Shown: positions 12,829 to 27,100 of the stretch, piece by piece | Numbering within the stretch: the stretch's first letter is position 1 | Layout: each line of letters begins with the position of its first letter | Source of the DNA: Neocallimastix lanati (nom. inval.) | Lineage: Eukaryota > Neocallimastigomycota > Neocallimastigomycetes > Neocallimastigales > Neocallimastigaceae | Assembly: GCA_016946835.1 (NCBI GenBank) | Contig: JACVTC010000090.1 | Span: 452,501-502,500, forward strand | Direction: 5' to 3' | DNA: 50,000 nt | Translations under genes and position numbers: made by a program | Notes under the pieces: generated by a model | Databases searched by the model: none | The model's input: only the letters and a program-made list of their open reading frames with translations | What the model was told of the DNA's origin: nothing

Positions 12829-13824
12829 TATTATTTTTACTGTATACTTTTTTCTCTTCAGTAATATTTTGAATAAATTGAAAATATATATTTAACTAAA
12901 AAAAGGTATTATAATGTTATATTTTACTACTAAAAATAAATAATTAAATATTTCAAAATTTATGTCTTCTATTTAATTAAAATATGAAAAAAAAAAAAAA
13001 AAAAAAAAAAAAATAAATAAATATTATTCTTTTTTTTTATGCTTTTATTATAATGTTTGCTGTTTATATCAATTTTAATTGATATTAAAATATTTTATAT
13101 TTTCCTGTAACAATGTTTACATATTTTATATTTCTAAATGTCTTTTTTTAATATAATTTTTCCGTATAGATTATCCAAATTTTCTTCTAATATTTATTCA
13201 ATATAATAAATATAAAAAATACTTACATTTAAAAATTATTTAAAACAAATTATTATATTCTATTAATCATAATTAAATTATTATTAATTATAAAAAAAAA
13301 CGGCTATATTGAATAAAATATATCATTGTAAAATTTTTTTGGCTTCTAATTTTATATATATATATATATATATTAAATTATCAAAATATATATTCATATA
13401 TATATATATATATTTTTTTTTTTTTCTTTTAATTTCTTTTTTTCTATCTATAAATTTTCATAACTATTAATAAATAATAATTATGTTGAAAAAAAAAATA
13501 GATAATAGTTTTTTTAAAAAGAAATCAAATTTCAATTACTTTCAATTAAGGCATGGTTAAAAAATTTATTAATATAAACACTTTTATTTATTTTATTTTA
13601 TTTTATTTTATTTTTAATTTTATTATCTTTTGAATACTTAGATATTATTCTTATAATATCTTTTTTAAATTATTAAAAATAATAAATAAATTTATAAAAA
13701 GAATGAAAATAAAATAAAATATATAGATAATAGTATAAAACAAAATAAAAAAAATAAATAAATAAATAATAAATAAAAATACTATTATTATCTTCCTCTA
13801 ATTAAAACGAATTTAAACAAAATA

Positions 13825-13863
<39 letters not shown>

Positions 13864-14967
13864 AAATAGAATAAAGTGAAATTAAATTAAGGATAATATA
13901 TCATTAATTATATTAAAATATATTTAATTTTATTAGAAATATTAAAATTATATATGTACATTTTTTTTATATATATATTCATTTTATATATATCATTAAT
14001 TTTATAATATAAATTTATTTAAATTAGTATTATATATTATATTAAAATAAAAATTTTATATTGATAAAAATCATGTTTTTAATTTCTTTTTCCTTTTTTT
14101 TCTTTCATTCTCTTTTCAATCATTATTTAATGATTTAATGAATTTAAAATATATTTATTAATAAATGGATATTCAATATTTTAATTTAATCTTTTTTACC
14201 ATAAAAAAAAAAAGCCAACTCTATACAATATATTAATTAATAGATATATATTACATATAAAATGTTTTTATTTTTATTGTTAGTAATTTAAAAATTATAC
14301 TATTAATTAATTATTTAACACTTTTAAAAAAAAAAAAAAATTAACATATGTTTAATTGTTTTAATTAGAAAGTTTTTTTTATTAATAATAAAATACAACT
14401 GAATAATTTTTTATAATTTCAATATATCAGTAATTATTTTTTATTATGTATTATTTATTATTTATAACTAACAAATTCTTAATCAAAACTTTATAGAAAA
14501 AAAAGTCAAACATTTCATTCATAATTAGTTCATTTCATGTATTATTATATATTATTATTAACATTAATATCATTTATTATTAATTTTTATTATTATTAAT
14601 TATTCTAATAATTAAATTTTATTTTTATATATAAACAAATATAATTATTTTTTTATATATTTTATTATTTTTAAAATAATCAAAAACTTTAATAAATTTA
14701 AAATATTATTTAATAAAATTTATACTGTTTTCTTTAAACTCTTGAAAGTAATATTTATTCATTAAAATTATTTAGATTTAAATATATATATATACTTCTA
14801 TATTAAAAAAATAATAATAAAGTACTATTAAATACATTAATATTATTATATTTAATTCTTTTTTAACAAAAATAAAAATATATTAAAATATTAATTGCGA
14901 TAAAAAATAATAATAAAATATAATAAAATAAAAATAAAATAAATTTTTGTTAATTAAATCCAAGCAA

Positions 14968-15003
<36 letters not shown>

Positions 15004-15035
15004 CATTGTTATTTATTATTATTTAATAGTATTAT

Positions 15036-15038
15036 TTT

Positions 15039-15089
<51 letters not shown>

Positions 15090-15091
15090 TT
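15036..15091. repeat. (TTTA)n microsatellite
   Basis: About 14 tetranucleotide units. The plus-strand open frame over it encodes only poly-Leu/Phe/Ile/Tyr and is not a gene. Confidence 0.9.
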
Positions 15092-16425
15092 ATATTATTA
15101 TTATTATTTATTATTATTTTAAAATTATTATTTATTATTATCATTAGTGTTTAAAAAGGAGATATAATCCTCATCCATTTAAATTAAATAAAGGTCATAT
15201 TTAAATTTTAATTTAAATTTATTAAAATATTTTATTTTTTTTTTCTCCTTAAAAATTAAGAATTACAATTATTAAAAATTTAGTAGGTATTTAATATATT
15301 TTTATATTTTATTACTAGTATTTTTTTTTTAAAAAAATAATATATATATATATTAAAAAAATTATAAAATAATAAATGATTTAATTTTCATCCTTTAAAT
15401 TCTAATACATTGATGAATTAAAGTAGTAAACTTTTTAAAAGTATTAATAAATAAATATAATTATTAATATAATTAAAAAAATTTTTTTTTTAATATTATT
15501 ATATACAATAAAATTAATGATGATTTTAGAATAGTTCTATTTATTAATGAATAGTAATATAAATAATATATATATAAATATGTCAAAAATAGAAACCATT
15601 ATTAAATAATTAATAAATTCAAACGAAAAAAAAAAAAAAGATTTTACACAAAATTAAAATTCTGTAATATATATATGTATATATATATTTCTATTTCATG
15701 TTTAAATTTTAATTAGAACTTATATTTTTTTAACCTTTTATAAACCTCATAACTAATTTATGTAATAATTGTTTCATTATAATTAAATTTTTAATTTTTT
15801 TCTTTATTCTTTTTTTTTAAGCAGTTATAAAATATACATTGCTTATAATATATATTAATAAAATTAATAATAATAGAGTTTAAAAACTACCTTTTTTTTA
15901 ATTTTTTAATTTTTTATTAATATTAATTATTTAAATTTTAAATTTAAAACGTTTTTCTTTAAAAAAATGAAAATTATCCTTTTTAACTTCTTAATCTAAA
16001 CTTTATATTATAAAAAAAATATTACCAATAAAATAGCAAAAGAACAGAAAAAAAATATATAAATATAAATACAAATAAATATTTTATATTTATAAATTTA
16101 AATGTTTATGTATAATTTTGTTAATACTTTTTGATTTTTCTTAAATTGGTTTTATTTCTAAAAATTACGAATTATCCTTTATAATTTCTTATTATAAACT
16201 TTATATCATAAAAAAATAATAATAATGCCAATAGAAAAATAAGAAATAATATATAAAAATACTACAATATAAAATATAAAAATAATAATAATAACATTCT
16301 TGCATAAATAATCTATGCAGCTTCATTTTTTTTTATACTTAAATATGATATAGACGAAGAAAAATGTTTTAAGGTATAGATAATAAAAAAGGAAAAATAA
16401 AAAAGAAAAATATTTTCTTAATTTA

Positions 16426-16672
<247 letters not shown>

Positions 16673-17390
16673 ATTTATTTTTATTATATTAAATTTTAAA
16701 TAATAATAATAATCCTTTATCATAAAAAAATTAAATTAAAATTAATATAACCAAAAGTTGGTGGTTAAGTATGAGTATGTATTGTATATATGATGAAGAT
16801 AAGAAAATATTAAAAAAGAAAAATTTTATTGGACAAGCCCCAACTTATCATAAATTAAACTATATTTTTTTAAACATCAAAAATTGGATAAAAGAAAACT
16901 TGGTTTAATATATTCAATAAAAAAAAATTAGTATTAAATATTCTTTTTTTTTATTATTATTATTAATTTATTTTGTTTTTGTTTTTGATTTTGTTTTGCT
17001 TATTTATTTAATTATCTTATATTTCTTCTATTACTACTATTAACAATTATCATTGACTTATTGTTTTTTTTTTTCCTTCTCCATATATTAAAATATTTTT
17101 TCTTTTTTTTATTATAATTATACATTCAATAAAGGAAATATTTAATATAATAATTTATAATAATACAAAAATCAATAAAATATCATTTTAAAAAACAAAA
17201 ACTTTCCATTTATTAAGTAAACTAATTTTAATTTTTTTTTTTGTTTTTATTCTGAACATTTTTTTTATGGATTCATGATACTTCATCAATAATAATAACT
17301 ATTCCCACAAATAAAACATCACATAACCTTAAAATAATTACCAATATTATTTTAATTTATTAAAAATTTTATACACATTATATGTACTTT

Positions 17391-17514
<124 letters not shown>

Positions 17515-17908
17515 TAATAAAAATATCATATATTCACAAAAGTTATTAAACTTTATATATATTTAATTGTTTATAAAATATTATTAAATAAAGTTATATA
17601 ATTAAAATGAACATGATGATTAATATTAGTCCTTTTTTTACTATTTTTTTTATTCATATGAATTATTAATTTTTATATAGCTTTAATTCATAGTCATAAT
17701 ATTTTAGTATATATATTAATATATATTCATAATAATTTCTTTAATCACACAAAATTTTTTATAATATATATTTATTAATAAATTAAAGCTAGATTTTTAT
17801 TCAATTTAATTTATAAAAAAAAAAAAAATAAAAAAATAAAAATTAATAACAATAATAATAATAATAATAATAATAATTATTATTATATATTAAATAAAAA
17901 AAATAAAT

Positions 17909-17946
17909 AGTAGAATATCAGATGAGAAAGTACAGATTGAATAAAA
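17909..17946 (+). repeat. solo copy of the 48.5-50 kb satellite block
   Basis: The string AGTAGAATATCAGATGAG followed by AAAGTACAGATTGAATAAAA matches the conserved block of the end-of-window satellite with only a few differences. It lies 30 kb away and has no AAAAT pentamer array around it. It may be the ancestral seed or a stray copy. Confidence 0.8.
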
Positions 17947-18412
17947 TTAACTAAATAATCGAAAAATAAATCTGAAGTATACAAATTAAATAAAATAAAT
18001 AAAAGTATTAAAATTTTAAACTTTTATAAAAAAAAAAAAAAAAAAAAAGGTTTATAAATTTTTATTTTAATATAATGAAAAACTTTCATAACAACCATAA
18101 TATTAGAAAAGTGTATTGAAATTGTTCTAACCAAAAAAATTAATAAGATAAAATAAAGAAGTTGGTAATAATCATTAAAAAAATAGATAAAGGAGAAGAA
18201 TAGAATAGTAATTCCAATAAACTATCCCTCAAACCAAGAAGAAATATTATCAAGGATATTTAATTTCTATAATATTCATGATTTAAGAAGAATGAATAAT
18301 CTTTATCGATTTAATGTTAATTATCACTATTGCTGATGTTAATAAAAAAAGGTAAGAATTTTGCATATTGATATTATTAAGTAATAATTGATCAATCTCT
18401 TTAGACCTACCG

Positions 18413-18699
18413 TTGTCATGAGCGTCGACATTGAAACAATAAAGCATAAAAAGAACTTCTGATACAAAATCGAATAATTTTTATCCACATGGAGTTATCA
18501 CTGATGAATGGGAAGAGTTAGAGACCATTTCGTCGTCGAAACTCATAACATAGTTTTTTAATATTAATGTAAAAATTTTCATGTATTATTATTTTTATGT
18601 TTTTTTTTTTTTTTTTTAATTTTTTTTATTTTTTTCTGTTTTATTTTATTTTATTACATATATTAAATAAAGTTAATTCCTAGTCTAAAAAAAAAAAAA
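18413..18699 (+). pseudogene. LINE fragment E: ORF end, 3' UTR and poly-A tail
   Basis: Plus-strand copy of the LINE 3' end. The frame around 18475-18550 encodes HGVITDEWEELETI, corresponding to RGVIIDEWEKLETI on the minus strand at 30.55-30.6 kb. An AATAAAG signal at about 18665 is followed by CCTAGTCT and a 13-A tail. The 5' part (ACCTACCGTTGTCATGAGCG) aligns to 30.7 kb with an internal deletion. It is truncated and non-functional. Confidence 0.7.
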
Positions 18700-19042
18700 T
18701 AAATGAATAAATGAATAAATGACACATATTTGAATATAATTGTATATTAAAATATGAATAATTATTATTTAAATTTAGATATCTCTAATAATATAGCCTT
18801 TATAAAAATGTAATAATTATATTAATATGATTAATAAATAACTTTTAATATATGATATAAATTATTTATTAATAATTTTTATATTGTATAGTAAATAAAT
18901 CTTAATGTACAAAATAAGAGTAGAACATTAAAATATATTAATTATTTTTAAAAATTAAAATTTCTTTTTATATTTTAAATACTGATACTAAATTATATTA
19001 ATTTATATAAAATTCAGTTACATAGATGCAAATGGGAATACT

Positions 19043-19076
<34 letters not shown>

Positions 19077-19080
<4 letters not shown>

Positions 19081-19220
19081 GGAAAGAATTAGAAGTCATT
19101 TCGTCCTCGAAACTTATAAAGTAGTTTCTTAATATTAATGTAAAAATGAAAAAAATTTCAAGTATTTTTTTTTTTAATATTATTAAATAAAGGTCATTTC
19201 TAGTGTAAAAAAAAAAAAAA
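19077..19220 (+). pseudogene. LINE fragment F: short 3' end with poly-A tail
   Basis: A severely 5'-truncated copy of the same LINE end as at 18.5-18.7 kb. It starts at AAATGGAAAGAATTAGAAG, immediately after a (TA)n tract at 19046-19076, and keeps ATTAAATAAAG, CTAGTGT and a 14-A tail. Heavy 5' truncation is typical of LINE target-primed reverse transcription. Confidence 0.7.
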
Positions 19221-19751
19221 TTAAGAATAATTATTTGAATTATTTTGATTATTTGGAGTAGGCATATATATAGGAATTGTCAAATTTACATCTGTAATGA
19301 ATGAAACTTAAAAGAATAATTATGATTTAGAATATTTGTTATAGATAATGAATTTTATTAATCATAGATACTAATAGATCAGGTATTATTACAATTACTA
19401 TTATTATTTTTTAAAATTGATAAGGATTAGGTTCTTTTCCTGTTAGCATTTTAAATAAATAGAAATAGATATGATATAAATAAAGATGATAGTCTTACTA
19501 TTATTGGATTTTTCATTTATTTTGAGAAATAGGTTTCGTAAATATGATGAATCAATATTTGCTTCTGGTTGGAGAATAAAATAGTAATGAATTCTCTCTT
19601 TAGAGTTCATCATTTGATATACTACTTAAGCAAACAATTGTATTCACACTCAAAAATATTAAGTAATAATATATATAATTCAATTGTTGAAAATAACATA
19701 TTTAAAAAATATATATTGAAAATATAAGGCAAAATATATCAAAGTGTTAAA

Positions 19752-19795
<44 letters not shown>

Positions 19796-19889
19796 GTAGT
19801 TTACTTTGTAGTTTTAAGATATATTTCAAGTTTTTAACATTTGTCATCATTTTTAAAGTATTCTTTTTACATTATCTATGATACTATTA
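19221..19889. other. spacer with unidentified richer patch
   Basis: The patch 19420-19640 is less A/T-rich than its surroundings. On the minus strand it has short open pieces, but they are interrupted and I cannot assign them firmly. A 42-base A run lies at 19751-19792. Nothing else is seen. Confidence 0.5.
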
Positions 19890-20530
19890 TTTATATCATA
19901 ACAAGGGTAACATGTTGGGTAATCTTCTGATACCAGTTTGCTTTTATACATAGGATTTCACATAAAATTTGAATCCACATTTAATTAATTAAATCCAAGA
20001 AAGAAAACTCAAGAAAAAATTGTGAATATTTTAGTGATAGACGTTGAACAAATTTTTGAAATCCAAATTTAAACTTCATGTATATAATTGATCTATTCAC
20101 AGGAATACCCTGAAAAATGAACATTTTCCCAGAAGACCTTCCAAATTTCTTCAGAAAGTTTATTATTGCATTCGTATATTGTTAATCTACATTTTTTTTT
20201 TTTTTTTTTTTTTGTTCATGAATAATATAATATGAAAGTATTGGTATATTTATGACTAAATGTGAAATAATATGTGAAGATTCTTTCCAATTTTAAAAGC
20301 ATCGAATCATCGCCTTAGCACAAAAAAACTAGTCATTGAAGGTATATAGAATTCCTTAGATATATTATATATAATGATATTGGATGTCTTATTTTTAAAA
20401 CCCAAAAATCCAAAACAAATCTCAATTATAAAAGCATTTTGAGCTTTTTCAGGGTTCTTTCTATTAGACCCTTGAAAAAATGCATAGTAAAGAACTGAAC
20501 AAAGGACAAAGGAAACTAGAATACCAATTT
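19890..20530 (-). pseudogene. LINE reverse transcriptase fragment B
   Basis: Minus-strand decayed copy of the post-RT region. Pieces such as LVSFVLCSVLYYAFFQGSN and EKAQNAFIIEICFGFLGFK near 20350-20530 correspond to ISFILSLVLYYAPLFGSN and KAQKIINRELYWSYGFK of the 31.6-kb copy. The stretch 19890-20100 aligns with the Cys/His knuckle region at 31.05-31.2 kb. Several stops and shifts interrupt it. It abuts a family-H copy at 20540. Confidence 0.65.
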
Positions 20531-20539
20531 TAAAGTAGA

Positions 20540-20990
20540 AAGCTCATATACAACGAACCTCACTTCCAGATTATAAGAATTCTGTTTAAAGGGAATTTTT
20601 ATCCCGGATTAGGGTTTGAATTGGCAATATGAAAGAAATTGTAATCTTCTCCTTTAAAGACATTGGCCCTGCAATCCTGTCTTACTGCATTTTCAGGGTT
20701 GACGAATATACCATCGAAATTGCAATCTTTGTTGAATACTAGCCCTAAGTATAATTTCTGTAAAGAGAGCAACAGATCACACCAAAAATGGTGTTTTAGA
20801 ATAATCACTACAAATGATTTTGATTTGGTTATTAAACAAAACATCTCATTCCTTTTTTTAATTCAAATCAATATTGTCTGAATTCTCTTCCACCAAGAAT
20901 GAAGTTATAATTGGTACCACTTCACATATATATTTACATACTCATTATTCAGAAAATTACTAATATTAACACGCTTTTCACCAATTGACC
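20540..20990 (-). mobile_element. retroelement family H, copy 2
   Basis: Minus-strand homologue of 6.7-7.15 kb. The frame ending at 20599 has NPENAVRQ, then KGEDYNFF and NSNPNPG, against NAENSLRQ, EGEDHNFF and NSNPNPE in copy 1. DNA similarity extends upstream through a shared segment (ATATATTTACA, TTATTCAGAAAATTACT). It lacks the 3' tail because it joins LINE fragment B directly at about 20535. Confidence 0.65.
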
Positions 20991-21753
20991 TATTCACTTA
21001 CATTATTACTAAAGATGCTATTACTAATATTATTAATATCCTTATCACTTTCATTAATTATATTTATTAAAATTAAAAAAAAAAAATAAAAAAAATAAAA
21101 ATTTAAAAAAAAAAAAATTAAAAATTAAAAAATACTCACCTCATATATTAAAAAAAAATAATAATAATAATAACTACATATTTATATAACTTTCAAAGTC
21201 ATTCATTTTTTTATCCTTTTTACTTTTTCATTATTTTAATAATAATAATTTTAACAAATAAAAATTAAAAATTATTATTATTTTATCATTTCCTCCTCTT
21301 TTATTTTATTTTCTTTTATTTTATTTTTATTTTTATTTTATTTATTAATTTTATTTATTTATTATTAATGATTATTAAAATATATTTTTTTTTTAAAAAA
21401 AAAAAAAAATTAACAGATATGAGTATATAACTCTCTTAATTGATAATTTAAAGTTTAAAAAAAAAAAATTTTTTTTTTTTAATAATTTCTTTTTATATCT
21501 ATTAATTATTATTTTTAAAATGTAATTTTTTAATTCTTTTCTTTTTCGGGTGATATATTATTTATAATTATTTAATAATATTAAAAAAAAAAAAAAGACA
21601 AAGAAATATTTTTGCAAAAGTATTTATTTATGATATATATAAAATATATTATTAAAATAAAATTAATTTTATTTTTATAATAAATATTGCAAAATTATTT
21701 CTGCTTTCTTTTTTTTTTTTAATCTTCTATTTTAAATATTTTTATTTACTAAC
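20991..21753. other. A/T spacer 3' of the chitin synthase chaperone
   Basis: Only A/T-rich DNA with short A and T runs and TTTTA repeats (21300-21360). It should contain the CHS7 3' UTR; nothing else is recognisable. Confidence 0.6.
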
Positions 21754-23100
21754 TTAGAATGGTCTTTGACCTCCTTGAACATAGTTTGGATCCTATAAAT
21801 TAAAAAAAAATAATAATAATTAAATATAAAAATTTTATTATTAATAATAATAACAAATTTAAATATTTTACAAAAAATATATATATTCTATTTTTTAAGT
21901 AGACACATACCTTAATTTCCCAAACAGTTTGGTTCTTACCAACAGAGAATTCTAAATCTTCTTTGGTAATTGAATCCCAGTACTTATATACCATCATAAC
22001 AGCAAGTAAAATGAATGTAACACCGAAGAAAAGACCATCAATATAGTGACCACATAATTCACAAATTTCTCTAGCAAAAACAAATTCACTAACAATACCA
22101 ATGATGTAGAAAGCAGCACCAAATAAGATTGCACCTAATGGCCATTTTTCATCCAAAACAGTGATAACAAGGAATACTTGCATTAAGAAGTAAATAAGAA
22201 TTTCAGCTCCATTAACAACAAAGAATAAAACAAAAAGAATTAATGGTTTACTTTGTGGGAATGTACCATTGAAAGTTAAGACAGAAACAGCGAAGTTTGC
22301 ACCAAATGAAATAAGACCAGAAACTCTAACAAGCTATTTGTATTTAAACATATTTTTTTTTTATGTTTTTATTTATTATTTTTTATTTTTTAAAAAAATT
22401 TTAATGAAAGAAAAAAACATGTATTATATAAATATATTTTCTACTTTCAATATGGTTATTTAACTTAGTATATGTTTAATAATATTTACCCATAATGATT
22501 TTGCAGTACCATCTTCAATCCATTGAAAAGATACTAAACCACTAATTAATAAAACTGTACATGTAGCACCAACTATACCTATATATGTTGCGACAACCCA
22601 CTTTTTATTTAAATTTTTTATAATTAATAATAATATAAAATAATAATATATCTTATTTTATTTAAATTTTATACTAACTGGGTAATAAGAGTGGTACATC
22701 GGTATAACACCAGAAGATGCAACCATTTCAACTACAATATATAATGAATAAGTGTAAAAGAACATAACAACTTCCCTACGACCTATTTAAATTTATATTT
22801 TTTATTTTTAATAAATATTAATTTTTTTTTAATTGTATATTTAAATTTGAAGATAAAAAAATACAAACCAACAGCGGTATATTTTGATTTAATATGTATA
22901 ATCATAATGAAAGCCATTATAAGTGCTACAAAACCCATAACTATTGTAGCAGCTTGAAATATTAAATAACTTTTTACTTCCAAGTTTCTTGAGTAACATT
23001 CTGGCATAATCTTATCACCTACGAGTGAACACATAGGTAATGATACCTTGTTACAAAAGAAGTCGAAACTTCCAAATTCAAAACCAATTGTATTACTCAT
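21754..23100 (-). CDS. CHS7: chitin synthase export chaperone, CHS7 family
   Basis: Polytopic ER membrane protein that in yeast is needed for folding and ER exit of chitin synthase III (Chs3). Exons: 22869-23100, 22679-22782, 22490-22600, 21911-22333 and 21754-21792, giving 302 residues, close to the ~310-340 usual for the family. Introns are 86, 78, 156 and 118 bases with GT..AG ends, and phases sum exactly. Hallmarks are the N-terminal GSFDFFCNKVSLPMCSLVG, SKYTAVGRREVVMFFY across the first junction, LDEKWPLGAILFG, and the highly conserved C-terminal HYIDGLFF and MMVYKYWDSITKEDLEFSVG. About seven membrane segments are predicted by eye. The protein is fungus-specific, so it fixes the window as fungal and implies chitin synthesis at the cell surface. 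The start is the only ATG before the conserved N-terminus. Confidence 0.95.
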
Positions 23101-23162
23101 CTTTTATCTATTATTTTTTTAAATAATAAAAATAAATATGAATTATTAAATTATCTTTACTT

Positions 23163-23560
23163 TTATAAAGTAACATCTTTTTATAATATTAACTATCCAA
23201 ATATAGTAATTATATATTATATTTTTAATTGATATCAATGTTTTAAAAAATATATAATTCTTTTTAATATAATTTGTTTTGATTACTATTTTTTATATTA
23301 TTATTTACAAATAAATAAGTAAATAAAAAATAATATATATAAACAATATTGATTTGTCATATTATATCTTTTTATAATATTAATTATCTAAATATAGTAA
23401 TTATATATTATTTATATTTTTAATTGATATCTTTGTTTTAATAAATATATAATTCTTTTTAAATAATTTGTTTTGATTCCTTTTTTATATTATCATTTAT
23501 AAATAAAATAAATAAATAATATATATAATCAATAATGATTTGTCATATTATATTAACTTC
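23163..23560. repeat. 191-bp tandem duplication upstream of CHS7
   Basis: The sequence beginning ATCTTTTTATAATATTA at 23175 recurs at 23366 and keeps matching through TTGATTTGTCATATTAT. The two copies differ by small indels and substitutions. It sits about 75 bases 5' of the CHS7 start codon, so it probably duplicates part of the promoter (inference). Confidence 0.8.
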
Positions 23561-24051
23561 AAAATTCTAATATTTTTAAATGAAAAAAAATAATAAAACA
23601 ATTGATATTTAAAATTTCATGTTATATAATATCTATGAATATTAAACGCTTTATATAATAATTTAATAATAATAATAATAAAATGATATTTACATTATGA
23701 AAAAAATCTAAAATAAATAAATATATATATCTGATTGCTTAATTTTTTTTTTTTTTTATTAATTAATGTTCATACACTTATGAATTTATAATCTGTTTAT
23801 TTACTTTCAAAAAAAAAAAAAAGGTAATCCTTTTTTTTTCTATTATACTTTTTGTTTTTGTTTATTGTCTTTGTTTTTTTCTTTTATTTTCTTTTTTTTT
23901 TTTTTTTTTTTTTTTTTGTATTTTTGTTTTTATTTATTTTACTCTTCAAGTTTTTATTTTAACTCTTCTCTTTTTGGACAACTTTTTTTTTACTTGATTT
24001 TGATTTTATTGTTAATTATTTTATTTATTTTGTTTAATATTTTTTTATTAT

Positions 24052-24141
24052 ATGAAAATTACTGAAATTAAAAGCGGTATTATTGATTTTTGCAATCAAG
24101 CTTCAATCTATCTCTCTTACTTTTTCAACTACCCCTTTTAA
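24052..24141 (+). CDS. possible small ORF of 29 residues, unrecognised
   Basis: An ATG after a ~200-base T/C-rich tract opens 29 codons (MKITEIKSGIIDFCNQASI onward, ending NYPF) before TAA. It has more G/C and more even codon use than the spacer around it, and the T-rich lead resembles the pyrimidine-rich DNA often found 5' of fungal genes. It could be a genuine micropeptide, the first exon of an undetected gene, or chance. No family is recognised. Confidence 0.25.
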   Translation: MKITEIKSGIIDFCNQASIYLSYFFNYPF

Positions 24142-27100
24142 AAAAAAATAAAATAAAAATAAAAAATAATTATAAAAATATTACGTTTTAAAAAAAAAAT
24201 ATTTTTAAGAAATAAAAAAAAATGTAATAAATTTTATTTTTTATATATAAATAAGATTTTATTATTTAATAATTAAAGTCTTTCTAACGAAAATTAAAAT
24301 AAATAAATGATTGTAATATTAATAAATAAATAAATGTAACCATATAAATTATAATATTTATATATAAATATAAATGAAAAAATAAATAAATATTACTATA
24401 AGTAATAATATTTATATATTATATAAATGTATATATAATTAAGATTATTAGTATATAAAAAAAAAAAAGATTAATTATAAATACAAATTAATATTCCAAT
24501 CTTTTTTTAATTATTTAATAAAATTTAAATAGTTTATAAACTATTATATACATAAATATATGTATGTATTATATTTCGTATTTTCCATAAATCCAATAAA
24601 TAAATATATTCAATATGCAAAAAATGAAGAATAAAATTTAATCCTAACATTAATACAATTATAATAACAAATTTTTAATAATATATTATATATTATTATA
24701 CTTTATTTTATAATATAGTATATTACTATATTATTATATTATTTATTAGGATGAAAATAAATTACCAATAAATAGAGTAAGAAATATATGTAATAAAATT
24801 AATTATATTATATTTTATTATTGAAATAAATAATTAAATAATATAATTAATTATATAAATTATAATTAATTTAAATTTATTAAATATATTATATATAATA
24901 AAAGAAATACCCTTTTTAATAAATAATATAATATATTAACTAATGTATAAAAATAATAAAATTTATTTAATATTATATAGATAATTATATTGAAATAATA
25001 TAATTATTATATATTAATATTAATATATTGTATATAAATATTTATTTCAAAATAAATCAAAAATTATGAAATTAAAATGAATAAATTAATTCAATTGAAT
25101 CTAGTATATAATATAATTAATTAAATTATATATTTTTTATAATTGACCAATATATTAAAGCCGTTTTGTTGTTATTTTTCAAAAATAATTTAATTATTAA
25201 ATAGAAAATAATACATATAATATATTAAAATATATTAATAACTATTATCTAGAATACTATTAGTATATTAATAATTAAAGGTATTATATTGTCAAAATAA
25301 ATTTTACATTATATACTATATATATATTATATACAAACTAATATATATTCATATATAAATTCGATTTATAAATACTTTGAAAAGATCATAAAATAAAAAA
25401 GTATTAAATTTAATTTATATATATTAGTTTTATTCTATATATAATATTTAAAAATTACTTATATCATTAAATGTCAGTTATAAAAAATTATAAATATTAT
25501 ATAAATATTAAATGAAATATTTATCTATGCTTTCCAAAAACCTATACTTTCATAAACAACTAAACAATTAAATATTATATTTATTTTATATTAGTATTTT
25601 TTATTTAGTACAATGATTTATAATACTCATAATAGATTTGATAATATAAATAGTAATAAAATTATGATAATGTATACATATTTTAATTAAATCACATATT
25701 AAATGTAAGATAGTAAATTAAAATGTAATAAACACGACAAATAAACAAAATAAATAAAATTCTATTTCATAGTTAATTTATTATATTTAAAATTAATTAT
25801 GGATGCAAAAAATATATCTATTAAAGTTTATATATTAATAAACTTTATTTTTATAAATTTACATTTTATTTTATTTTATTTTTTTTATGAAAATTAATAT
25901 GAAATATGAAATAGTAAATAATTTAATATCTAATATTGAATATTAAATATTAAATATTTAATATATTATTTAATATTACCTTTTCTAAAATAGAGGCCGT
26001 AAAAAATTTTTTAAAAAAAAAAATCAATGAAATATAATGATTTTATAAAATGGTTATTTTATTATACAATATATTAAACTCTTCTTTCATATAAAATCAT
26101 ATATTTAAATACTGATTCTTCTCATAATTAAAAAAATTAAAATAATTAATTATTTAAATAATTATTATAAATTTATTAATTATTAAAGATATTTAGTTTT
26201 TATGAATTTATATATATATTTAAAAAAATATTTCAAATTATATGATTGTCAATTACAAAATATAAACATTCAAATTGATATTTATATAATAAATCAGCTA
26301 TATATTTAATAAATCATATACTTTATTAACAATTATTTTTTTCAGTAAATAATTAAAAATATTCCTTCGAAAAAAAAAAAAATCTCTAAATAAAATCTCT
26401 AAATAAAAACAAAATAACTTACTGTTAACCTCAATTATAAATTATTAATTTTCTATTATCAATTATTTATTATATTATTTATTATTTATTATTTATTATT
26501 TATTATTTATTATTATTTATTATTTATTATTTATTATTTATTATTTATTATTTATTATTTCAAGTTATTAGTTATTTGAAATTAGTTATTTTTTTATTAT
26601 TTATTTATTTATTATTACTATGATTATTATTCTGTTATCAATTACTATAATTATTATTTATTAGTTATTAGTTATTAGTTATTTATTATTTATTAGTTAT
26701 TATAAATTATTAGTTATTTATTATTGATTTTAAATATTGATTATTAATTATTGATTATTGATTATATATATTTATTATTATTTATTATTTTTTCAAGTTA
26801 TTAGTTATTTGAAATTAGTTATTTTTTTATTATTTATTTATTTATTATTACTATGATTATTCTGTTATCAATTACTATAATTATTATTTATTAGTTATTA
26901 GTTATTAGTTATTAGTTATTTATTAGTTATTATAAATTATTAGTTATTTATTATTGATTTTAAATATTGATTATTAATTATTGATTATTGATTATATATA
27001 TTTATTATTATTTATTATTTTAATATTAATATTATAATTTTATTATTTATTATTTATTATTTATTATTTATTATTTATTATTTATTATTTATTATTTATT

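Noticed and set aside
16745-16860. Richer patch with AGTTGGTGG and CCCCAACTT that might be a tRNA or structured RNA
   Set aside because: The arms do not fit a tRNA cloverleaf (no T-loop or anticodon arm), and the pairing is only about seven bases over 90.
19420-19640. Minus-strand pieces (LQPEANIDSSYLRNLF and MLTGKEPNPY) suggesting a fossil protein kinase
   Set aside because: Only one short stretch (MLTGKEPNPY) looks kinase-like, the frames differ, and no catalytic motif is present.
23865-24065. 66-codon Phe/Leu/Tyr-rich open frame
   Set aside because: It is the translation of a T-rich tract; no real membrane-protein features beyond composition.
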